A DNA stretch of 64,000 nt from positions 992,001-1,056,000 of the forward strand of contig NW_026705152.1 of NCBI RefSeq assembly GCF_029867415.1, given 5' to 3'. This document shows, one piece after another, positions 44,766-54,395 of this stretch. The notes below the pieces were generated by a model. That model was not told the DNA's origin and searched no databases. It saw only the letters and a program-made list of their open reading frames with translations. The position numbers and the translations under genes are program-made. The stretch comes from Vicia villosa (taxonomy: Eukaryota; Streptophyta; Magnoliopsida; Fabales; Fabaceae). Positions within the stretch are counted from its first letter, which is position 1. Every line of letters begins with the position of its first letter.

Positions 44766-47700
44766 ATGCATCATTCTGCATTTTGGTCCTGCTTCCGAGA
44801 GTATTCCCGAGGTCTTATTCAGTGTTCTTCATACAGAATCAAGCTGTCTCACCGGTATAATACTCGAGCTAACTGCAAGAAGAAGATGGAAGGTCTTGAA
44901 CAAGAGAATCGTGAGCTACGTGAAGAGGTTGTTACTTTGAGATCTGGTGTAGATCGTCTCACTGCTCTGGTTGAGACATTGATGGCTGCTCAGAATCAGA
45001 ATCAGAATCAGGTTCCTCCCCCCAATGCCCAAGCTCAGGGTCAGACCACTGTGATTTCTGAAATTGCTGCTGCAACCATTCCTGCTATTCCTGTTGGTGC
45101 TACTCAGCAACGTATGCCTAATGGATACCCCTGGGGCATGCCTGAAGGTTATTTGTCTGTTCCTGAGATGACTCGCCCGTTGACTCCTGTTATGGTCAAC
45201 ACCTCTCCTATTGTTCATACTGGTCCTTTTGTCCCAGAACCCATTTATGATGCTGCTCCAAGTGAAATTCATGACAGAATGGATGGTTTCCAAGATCAGT
45301 TTGAAGAATTGCAGAAAGAGATGAAAGCTCTCCGTGGGAAAGAACTGTTTGGAAAGAATGTGCATGATCTTTGCCTTGTTCCCAATGTGAAAGTACCTGC
45401 TAAGTTCAAGCTGCCTGAATTTGAGAAGTACAAAGGAAATTCCTGTCCTCAGGCACACCTGGTGATGTATATAAGGAAGATGTCCACTCACACTGATGAT
45501 CAACGTCTGTTGATTCACTATTTCCAAGACAGTCTGACTGGAGCTGCTTCTAAGTGGTATATGGGCCTTGATAGCACCCATATCCGCACTTTCAATGACT
45601 TAGCTGAAGCGTTTGTGAAGCAATACAAGTATAATGTGGACATGGCTCCTGATAGGGATCAATTGCGAGCTATGATGCAGAAAGAGAAGGAATCCTTCAA
45701 GGAATATGCTCAGAGATGGCGTGAGGTTGCCGCCCAAGTGATTCCTCCGATGGAAGAAAAAGAGATGACTAAGATTTTTCTGAAGACTCTTGGTCCGTTT
45801 TATTATGAGAAGATGATTGCTAGTGCTCCTGTAGACTTCACCGAAATGGTGGGTATGGGTGTCAGATTAGAAGAAGCTGTGAGAGAAGGTCGTTTGATTC
45901 GAAATGACAATTCATCTGGTGGTGCGAAGAAGTACGGTTCTTCATTCCAGAAGAAGAAAGAGTCAGATGCCAATACTGTTTCTCATGGGAGGAATAGTCG
46001 AGTCAGGAATCAATCTCAACAAGTGGCGTCAGTAACTCCTGTTGTGAATTCAGTGCCTGTAGCTCCTGTTAATCAACAACCAGCAAGGCGGAATCCGTAT
46101 CCTCGAGTTAATGTTGATCCTATCCCTATGACGTACACTGAACTGTATCCTGCTCTAATTCATAAGAAGCTGGTTCAACCAAGGTCACCACCTCCTGTTC
46201 CAGAGAAACTCCCTTGGTGGTACAAGGCTGATGCCACTTGTGCTTTTCATCAGAATGCTCCTGGGCATGATTTGGAAAATTGTTGGCCCCTGAAGAATGA
46301 AGTTCAGAGATTGGTCCGTTCTGGAATGCTCTCTTTCCGTGATATTGGCCCAAATGTGAAGAACAATCCGTTGCCAACTCATGAAGCGTCTGCTGTGAAT
46401 ATGGTGTATGGATGCCCTGGGAAGTATAAGATTTATCGTGTAGAACACATCAGAGGATCATTGGTAGAGATGCATGCCACTCTGTGTGAATACAGTCATT
46501 ATGAACATAATCATGCTGCTTGTAGGATTTGTTCAGTCAATCCTCGAGGGTGTTACATTGTAAGAAGAGACTTGCAAGAGATGATAGATCAAAGGCTCAT
46601 TGAGATTCTGAGGGATAGAGATGAAGATGATGTCAATGTGATTGAACCATGCTTTGAAATCCCGGAATGTGTAGAGATTGGTTATTATGGCAAAGCTGCT
46701 GTGGAACCTCTTGTGATATGTTTGCCTGGATCTGTACCTTATAGTTCTGATAAAGCTGTACCTTACAGATACAATGCCACCATGCTGGAAGCTGGAAAAG
46801 AAGTTGAGATTAAGCCTCTTTCTTCTGTTGAGAATATAGCAGATGTCAGTAGAGTGACTAGAAGCGGACGAGTTTTTACTCAGCCCCAATCAGTTGTGGA
46901 TGTCCAGAGGAATGCTACTCAAGTGCCTGTGAACAATAATGATGCGACAAAGGTGAATGCTGGGTCATCTTCAGGGAAGGAGATGGATGAGATTTTGAAG
47001 CTTATCAAGATGAGTGATTATAAGATTGTGGATCACTTGCATCGCACTCCGTACAAGATCTCTATAATGGAGTTGCTGGCGAATTCTCCTGCTCATAGGG
47101 ATTCTCTGATGAAGATACTTGATCAAGCCTTTGTGGATCATGATGTGACGCTGGATCAGTTTAATGGGGTTGTGAGTAATATCACTGCATGTAACAATTT
47201 GAGCTTCAGTGATGAAGATTTGCCTGAGGAAGGAAGAAATCATAATTTGGCTTTGCACATCTCTGTCAGTTGCAAAGAGGACTCAATGTCCAATGTGTTG
47301 ATTGATACTGGATCATCTCTGAATGTCATGCCAAAATCCACTCTTGCTAAGCTATCTTATGGTGGCACACCAATGAGATTTAGCAATGTGATCGTCAAGG
47401 CTTTTGATGGATCGAAGAAATCAGTGGTCGGAGAAGTGGATTTGCCTATTAGTATTGGACCATTTGTCTTCAAGATTACTTTTCAAGTGATGGACATTTT
47501 CCCTGCGTACAGTTGCTTATTGGGACGCCCATGGATCCATGATGCTGGGGCAGTTACTTCAACTCTTCACCAAAAGTTAAAATTTGTGAAAGATGGAAAG
47601 ATGGTCATTGTGAATGGAGAACAAGCGTTGCTGATTAGTCATCTCTCTTCGTTCCGTACCATAGAAGCTGATGAAGTGGTCATTGGAACTGCATTCCAAG

Positions 47701-48066
47701 CCCTGTCTGTTAATGATGAATTCAAAAAGGATGAAGCTTCCATTGCCTCCTTCAAAGATGCTCAGCTGGTGTGGTTCAGAATGGACATTCAGGAGTCTGG
47801 GGACAAGTGGTGAGTCTACAAGAGAACAGGAATAGAGCTGGTCTGGGATTTTCTGCCTCAGACAAGTATGTGATGAAGCCTGAGTCTGCTTTTCGTCCTT
47901 ATCTAGAGATGTTTCATAGTGCTGGGTTTCTGCACCCAACTCTTCCAGAGGTGGATGCTATTGTTGAAGGTGAACCAGAGCCAGAAGTGCCAAGCTTTGT
48001 GACCCGTGGAAAGATGATTAAGAATTGGATCACCATTGACATTCCTGAGTGTACTCATGTCTCAAA
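44766..48066 (+). pseudogene. Ogre gag-protease (pol exon 1) of element F, one apparent frameshift
   Basis: From ATG 44766 (an alternative, MEGLEQ at 44886, is possible) the frame encodes an N-terminal coiled coil and a Gln/Pro-rich linker. A Ty3/gypsy gag core follows (KFKLPEFEKYKGNSCPQAHL, WYMGLDSTHIRTFNDLAEAF, FKEYAQRWREVAAQV), then a CCHC-like CAFHQNAPGHDLENC near residue 492. The aspartic protease has VLIDTGSSLNVM near residue 845 and LLGRPWIH about 80 residues on. The frame stops at TGA 47811-47813, but the conserved continuation (NRNRAGLGF..., ending HVS) is open in another frame from about 47771 to 48066. An indel of about two bases near 47765-47780 explains this. The exon ends at a splice donor at 48067. 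Confidence 0.85.
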
Positions 48067-48331
48067 GTAATTTGCTTTTATGTTTTTCAAAATCCTTTCA
48101 TTCTGCCCAAGATGAAAGTGAAGTTGTTGGGGCTGTTTTCTGTTTGTTTTAAACATTAAAATCATCAATAAAAGTCATTTTGTTTCTGCATATAAATGCT
48201 TTTTATCTTTTTGCTTTTTCTGGAAAGTGGTAACACAAAAAACCTTAAAAAATGTTTTCATTTTCCACAATCTGCACGATTACATGTTTGCATATATCTT
48301 TCCTTTCCTGAAATAATAATCATTTGTGCAG
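48067..48331 (+). other. Ogre pol intron (265 nt)
   Basis: Donor AAA|GTAATTT at 48067 and acceptor TTTGTGCAG|ATTAATC ending at 48331. The interior is T-rich with a pyrimidine-rich 3' part. Splicing joins the HVS... end of exon 1 to the LINK... start of exon 2 in frame and removes the TAA at 48068-48070. A partially spliced intron between protease and RT is an established feature of Ogre elements. Confidence 0.85.
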
Positions 48332-51300
48332 ATTAATCAATAAAACCGTTGAAAGTAATGACCCTGCGCCCTCTCCTAACTTCGAGTGTCCTGTGTATGA
48401 GGCGGAAGAAGAGAGTGATGAATGTATTCCTGATGAGATTTCCCGACTGCTTGAGCACGAGGAAGACACTATTCAGCCGTATAAAGAGCCGTTAGAAGTC
48501 ATCAACTTGGGTTCTGAAGAAGATAAAAAGGAAGTCAAGATTGGGGCACTGCTTGATCAAGATGTTAAGAAGAGGATGGTAGAGCTTCTTAAAGAGTATG
48601 TTGACATTTTTGCATGGTCCTACCAAGATATGCCTGGGTTGGACACAGATATTGTGGAGCATCGTTTGCCGTTGAAACCAGAATGTCCTCCTGTCAAGCA
48701 AAAGTTAAGAAGGAGTCATCCTGATATGGCAGAAAAGATCAAGAATGAGGTCTTGAAACAGATTGATGCAGGTTTCCTTGTCACTTCTGTATATCCTCAA
48801 TGGATTGCCAATATTGTGCCCGTTCCAAAGAAAGATGGAAAAGTTCGCATGTGTGTGGATTATAGAAATTTGAACAAAGCCAGTCCGAAAGATGATTTTC
48901 CTCTACCTCACATTGATATGTTGGTAGATAGCACTGCAAAGTTTGAAGTTTTCTCCTTTATGGATGGTTTTTCAGGATACAACCAGATTAAGATGGCACC
49001 TGAAGACATGGAAAAAACAACCTTTATCACACCATGGGGGACATTCTGTTACAAAGTGATGCCATTTGGGTTGAAGAATGCTGGTGCGACATATCAGAGA
49101 GCCATGACTACTCTTTTCCATGATATGATGCACAAAGAAATTGAGGTTTATGTGGATGACATGATTGCCAAGTCCCAGTCAGAGGAGGGGCACATGGAAG
49201 ATCTTTTAAAGTTGTTTCAGCGTTTGAGAAAGTATCGTCTCCGCTTGAACCCAAACAAATGCACTTTTGGTGTCTGTTCTGGAAAGTTATTGGGTTTTGT
49301 TGTCAGTCAGAGAGGAATTGAAGTAGATCATGATAAAGTCAAAGCAATTCAGGAAATGCCAGCACCAAAGACTGAAAAACAAGTGAGAGGTTTCCTCGGA
49401 CGTCTGAATTATATCTCCAGGTTCATTTCCAATATGACTGCTACCTGTGAGCCAATCTTCAAGCTGTTAAAGAAAAATCAGGGATGTGTGTGGAATGAAG
49501 ATTGTCAGAAAGCTTTTGACAACATCAAAGAATATCTGCTTGAACCTCCCATTTTGCTCCCTCCAGTTGAGGGAAGACCTCTGATTATGTACCTCACAGT
49601 GCTTGAAAACTCAATGGGATGTATGTTGGGTCAGCATGACGAGTCTGGTCGAAAAGAGTATGCAATATACTACCTTAGCAAAAAGTTTACCGAGTGCGAA
49701 ACAAGATACTCGCTGCTTGAGAAAACTTGCTGTGCTTTGGTGTGGGCTGCTCGCCGACTGAGACAGTATATGTTGAACCACACCACCTTATTGATCTCCA
49801 AAATGGATCCAATTAAGTATGTATTTGAGAAACCTGCATTAACTGGAAGGATTGCTCGCTGGCAAATGTTGTTATCAGAATATGATATTGAATATCGAGC
49901 TCAGAAAGCTGTGAAAGGAAGTGTGTTGGCAGAGTACCTCGCTCACCAACCAATTGATGATCATCAGTCTATCAAGATGGACTTCCCAGATGAAGATATA
50001 ATGTATTTGAGATCTCAAGATTGGGATGAACCATTGCCAGAAGAAGGGCCAGATCCTGAATCCAAATGGGGTTTGATTTTTGATGGAGCTTCTAATATTC
50101 ATGGCCATGGAATTGGCGCCATTATCATCACTCCACATGGATCACATGTTCCTTTCACTGCAAGGATATGTTTTGACTGTACAAATAATATTGCTGAGTA
50201 TGAAGCTTGCATCATGGGACTTGAAGAGGCCATTAATCTGAGAATTAAGATTCTTGATGTTTATGGAGATTCTGCGCTTGTGATTAATCAGATTAAAGGA
50301 GAATGGGAAACTCGTCATCCTGGTTTAATTCCTTACAAAGATTACGCCAGAAGGTTATTGACATTCTTCAACAAAGTTGAATTCCACCACATCCCTCGAG
50401 ATGAGAATCAGATGGCTGATGCATTAGCCACATTGTCTTCCATGTACAAAGTGAATTTCCATAATGAGGAACCTCAAATTACAATCAGGCGTCTTGATAG
50501 ACCTGCTCATGTATTTGCAGTTGAGGAAGCAACAGATGAAAAGCCTTGGTATTTCGATATTAAGCACTTCCTCCAGACTCAAGAGTACCCACTTGGGGCA
50601 TCAAATAAAGATAAGAAAACTTTGAGGAGATTGGCTGGCAGTTTCTTCATCAATGCTGATGTTTTGTACAAAAGGAATTATGACATGGTTTTGCTCAGAT
50701 GCGTGGATAGACACGAAGCAGACATGTTGATGCATGAAATTCATGAAGGTTCTTTTGGTACCCATGCCAATGGACATTCGATGGCTAAAAAGATGCTTAG
50801 AGCAGGTTACTATTGGTTGACAATGGAATCTGATTGCTACAAGTTTGTAAAGAAGTGTCACAAATGTCAAGTGTATGCTGACAAGATTCATGTGCCTCCG
50901 ACACTTCTCAATGTTATTTCCTCTCCATGGCCTTTCTCTATGTGGGGTATTGATATGATTGGCATGATTGAACCCAAGGCTTCGAATGGACATCGATTCA
51001 TCCTGGTAGCAATCGATTACTTCACCAAGTGGGTAGAAGCTGCTTCATATGCTAATGTAACAAAGCAAGTTGTGGTCAGATTTATCAAGAACAACATCAT
51101 TTGTAGATATGGTGTACCGAGCAAGATCATCACTGACAATGGCTCGAATCTGAACAATAGCATGATGAGAGAATTGTGTGAAAACTTCAAGATTGAACAT
51201 CACAACTCTTCGCCTTATAGGCCGAAGATGAATGGAGCTGTTGAAGCAGCAAATAAGAACATTAAGAAAATAGTGCAAAAGATGGTTGTTACATACAAGG

Positions 51301-51794
51301 ACTGGCACGAGATGCTCCCATTTGCTTTGCATGGGTACCGTACATCTGTTCGTACTTCAACAGGGGCAACTCCCTTTTCTTTGGTTTATGGCATGGAAGC
51401 AATGCTCCCTATTGAGGTTGAGATTCCATCATTGAGAATTTTAATGGAAACCAAGTTATCTGAGGCTGAATGGTGTCAGAGCAGGTTTGATCAATTGAAT
51501 TTGATAGAAGAAAAGAGAATGACGGCTTTATGCCATGGTCAGTTATATCAGAAAAGAATGAAGAAAGCATTTGATAAGAAGGTTCGACCTCGTGTATTCA
51601 GAGAAGGCGACCTCGTGCTCAAAAGGATCTTGTCTTTCACTTCCGATTCAAGGGGCAAGTGGACTCCTAATTTTGAAGGACCATATGTTGTTAAGAAAGC
51701 CTTCTCTGGCGGTGCATTAATTCTTGCAACTATGGATGGAGAAGAGCTCCCACGTCCCGTGAATGCTGATGTAGTCAAGAAATACTTCGCCTAA
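48332..51794 (+). CDS. Ogre pol exon 2: RT, RNase H, aRNH, integrase, intact
   Basis: Open for about 1154 codons. RT: IANIVPVPKKDGKVRMCVDY, MDGFSGYNQI and catalytic YVDDM at 49149-49160. The first RNase H (MYLTVLENSMGCML, AIYYLSKKFTECETRYS) lacks the first catalytic Asp, as in other dual-RNH elements. The second, archaeal-type RNase H starts LIFDGASNIHGHGIGA near 50073, with YGDSALVINQIKGEW and ENQMADALATL. Integrase: His/Cys zinc residues (HEGSFGTHANGH, CHKCQ), then core Asp (GIDMIG, about 50951), Asp (ITDNGS, about 51133) and Glu (NGAVEAANK, about 51240). The C-terminus has FEGPYVV, the GPY motif. There is no chromodomain. The frame ends KKYFA at 51794. All catalytic positions I can check look intact. 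Confidence 0.93.
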
Positions 51795-51813
51795 ATAACA
51801 AAAGAACAGCTCG

Positions 51814-51956
51814 CTAAGTTGAAAACCCGAAAGGGCGGCTTAGGCAAAAAAGAGCGTCTCGGTGGATTGAAAACCCGAAAGGGCGGTCCAGGCAAAAATT
51901 AGAGACATAAACAGAATAAAATACCCGGTGGACTGAAAACCCGAAAGGGCGGTCCA
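51814..51956 (+). repeat. Three GAAA-tetraloop hairpins after Ogre pol
   Basis: Three copies of a unit with invariant core TTGAAAACCCGAAAGGGCGG (or CTG...). CCC-GAAA-GGG forms the inner stem-loop. Flanking arms pair: CTAAG 51814-51818/CTTAG 51839-51843; TGGA 51863-51866/TCCA 51887-51890; TGGA 51929-51932/TCCA 51953-51956. The first begins 19 bp after the pol stop. Confidence 0.8.
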
Positions 51957-51962
51957 GGCAAA

Positions 51963-52595
51963 AGTTAGGGATTCATGGCAAGTAACTACATCAGACAAGA
52001 CTTGATCATCAGCAGTCCTCTGTTTATCATGAAAAAGTTCGACACTTCTCAACGGAAGCCTTTGCTCAGGAATTCCCAGTTGAGAGAGAGGATGGGGTCA
52101 TTACATTTCAATGTACCTTTTCCACAAAATTACCACTTTCCAAACTTTGTAATAATCCATGGGGTCTTGCCTTTTGCAGACTACCATTCCATTAAAAAAG
52201 TTTGAGCCTTTATCTTTTATTGGCAATCTTATTTCTTTCATATCTCTCAAAATGTCATTTATTGTTGATAGTAATTTTTAAAACAAAGAGAAAATTGATT
52301 TCAACAAAATCCTTTTGAAAATTATAAAAGAATTTTTTACTTTGATTCATGAGTGCATTACAAGGAATGGATATGTTGATGTATTCATATGCAGAAGAAC
52401 GTATTACACTCAATATACCTTTGGCCTGGTTCGAGTTTGGTTTAGAACTCAACTACGGTGTTCTCTCAGCTTCAATGTTCCCTAGTGTTGGGTAGCATAT
52501 ATTTTTGAAGCCATCAAAAGATTGATAGCAGTTTCTGCTCTGGTGTTCAGCTTGGGACATGCTTGATTATGTCATATTTGTACACCATCTCTTTT
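51963..52595 (+). other. Element F 3' region, unique part
   Basis: AT-rich non-coding sequence. No ORF with recognisable domain, no strong repeat. Confidence 0.55.
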
Positions 52596-53955
52596 ATATC
52601 ATCAGTGGTATGGTGGTATACCTTCTTCATGCCTTCAGTGGAACGTGGGTATGTGTTATCGTTAGTGGTACGGCGATACATCTCTTTCTACCTCCAGTGG
52701 GACGTTGGTAGTTCACCTTCAGTGGAACGTTGGTGTATTTTGTTATCTTTCATCGTCAGTGGTACGTCGATGTATTTCTCTTCAATACCTTCAGTGGAAC
52801 GTGGGTATGTGTTATCGTTAGTGGTACGGCGATACATCTCTTTCTACCTCCAGTGGGACGTTGGTAGTTCACCTTCAGTGGAACGTTGGTGTATTTTGTT
52901 ATCTTTCATCGTCAGTGGTACGTCGATGTATTTCTCTTCAATACCTTCAGTGGAACGTGGGTATGTGTTATCGTTAGTGGTACGGCGATACATCTCTTTC
53001 TACCTCCAGTGGGACGTTGGTAGTTCACCTTCAGTGGAACGTTGGTGTATTTTGTTATCTTTCATCGTCAGTGGTACGTCGATGTATTTCTCTTCAATAC
53101 CTTCAGTGGAACGTGGGTATGTGTTATCGTTAGTGGTACGGCGATACATCTCTTTCTACCTCCAGTGGGACGTTGGTAGTTCACCTTCAGTGGAACGTTG
53201 GTGTATTTTGTTATCTTTCATCGTCAGTGGTACGTCGATGTATTTCTCTTCAATACCTTCAGTGGAACGTGGGTATGTGTTATCGTTAGTGGTACGGCGA
53301 TACATCTCTTTCTACCTCCAGTGGGACGTTGGTAGTTCACCCTCAGTGGAACGTTGGTGTATTTTGTTATCTTTTATCGTCAGTGGTACGTCGATGTATT
53401 TCTCTTCAATACCTTCAGTGGAACGTGGGTATGTGTTATCGTTAGTGGTACGGCGATACATCTCTTTCTACCTCCAGTGGGACGTTGGTAGTTCACCTTC
53501 AGTGGAACGTTGGTGTATTTTGTTATCTTCATCGTCAGTGGTATGTCGATGTATTTAGTTCACCTTCAGTGGAACGTTGGTGTATTTTGTTATCTTCATC
53601 GTCAGTGGTACGTCGATGTATATCTCTTCATATCATCAATGGTACGGTGGTATATCTCTCTTCATATCATCAGTGGTACGGTGGTATATATCTCTTCATA
53701 TCATCAGTGGTACGGTGGTATATCTCTCTTCATATCATCAGTGGTACGGTGGTACATCTCTTCATATCATCATTGGTACGGTGGTATATTTCTTCTTCAT
53801 GCCTTCAGTGGAACGTTGGTGTATTTTGTTATCTTCATCGTCAGTGGTACGTCGATGTATATTTCTTCTTCATGCCTTCAGTGGAACATTGGTATGTGTT
53901 ATCGTCAGTGGTACGGCGGTACATCTCTTCAATCATCAGTGGTACGATGATGTGA
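52596..53955 (+). repeat. Tandem stem-loop array in Ogre 3' region (156-bp higher-order repeat)
   Basis: Six copies of a 156-bp unit begin at 52632, 52788, 52944, 53100, 53256 and 53412. Each unit is itself five copies of a 25-37-bp monomer centred on AGTGGNAC, and about a dozen further monomers follow to 53955. Each AGTGGNAC is flanked by sequences that pair with each other, for example CATCG/CGATG, TATCG/CGATA, CTACC/GGTAG, CACC/GGTG, TACC/GGTA, ATCATC/GATGAT. Tandem repeats in Ogre/Tat 3' UTRs are known and can seed satellites; the paired-stem pattern is my observation. Because 156 is divisible by 3, long open frames arise as a by-product. Confidence 0.9.
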
Positions 53956-53997
53956 TTTCTGTTAACGGAAGATTGGTATTCTAATTCAGGATGCATA

Positions 53998-54225
53998 CTT
54001 CCTCATCCCCAGTGAAAGAGGATGATCCCCTTTTCTCATCCCCAGTGAAAGAGGATACTGTAATCTCTCTGACGCGAAGTGTTTTTCCAGAGAAGTTTCT
54101 TTTCCCACCAAAGTTCTGTCTTTCCAACAAAGTCCTGCATTCCCCAGTGGAGTCTCTACTTGCAAGACATTTGTTTCCCCAGCGGAGTTATAGCAAGACA
54201 TTTGTTTTCCCCAGTGGATCACTTG
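53998..54225 (+). repeat. CCCCAGTGRA motif cluster before the PPT of element F
   Basis: Five CCCCAG(T/C)G motifs occur near 54007, 54040, 54142, 54178 and 54211. The first two are flanked by CATCC...GGAT and can form short hairpins. They share CAGTG with the stem-loop array and may be diverged relatives. Confidence 0.6.
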
Positions 54226-54383
54226 TTACTCCCTAATGTTGTCATGCTTTATTATCATCACATGCATTCATTAACATTGCATTGCATCTTAGGATCAAAA
54301 ATTGTGTCTTATATATTTAAGTCTCTTCGATTTTGTCAAAACGAAGATTTCCAATCATCGTATCTCCAAGTCGAAGAAACTTA

Positions 54384-54395
54384 AATAGGGGCATC
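54384..54395 (+). promoter_or_regulatory. Polypurine tract of element F
   Basis: AAATAGGGGCATC directly precedes the 3' LTR (TGTCATACCCC at 54396). It is short but in the correct place. Confidence 0.65.

Noticed and set aside
44916..45581. 221-residue minus-strand frame over Ogre gag
   Set aside because: A shadow of the well-supported sense gag; no domain, promoter or conserved motif seen on the minus strand.
47810..48331. Alternative Ogre intron starting at the GTGAGT donor at 47810
   Set aside because: Joining to the acceptor at 48331 would create an immediate stop and would remove the conserved NRAGLGF segment; the donor at 48067 restores a continuous conserved frame.
52563..53558. 331-residue open frame and overlapping 135-156-residue frames across the Ogre tandem array
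   Set aside because: The repeat unit is 156 bp, a multiple of three, so a single stop-free unit produces a long frame. There is no recognisable domain, and conservation follows hairpin pairing rather than codons.
52632..53560. CRISPR-like regular array
   Set aside because: The context is plant retrotransposon DNA; units are contiguous with no unique spacers and no cas genes.
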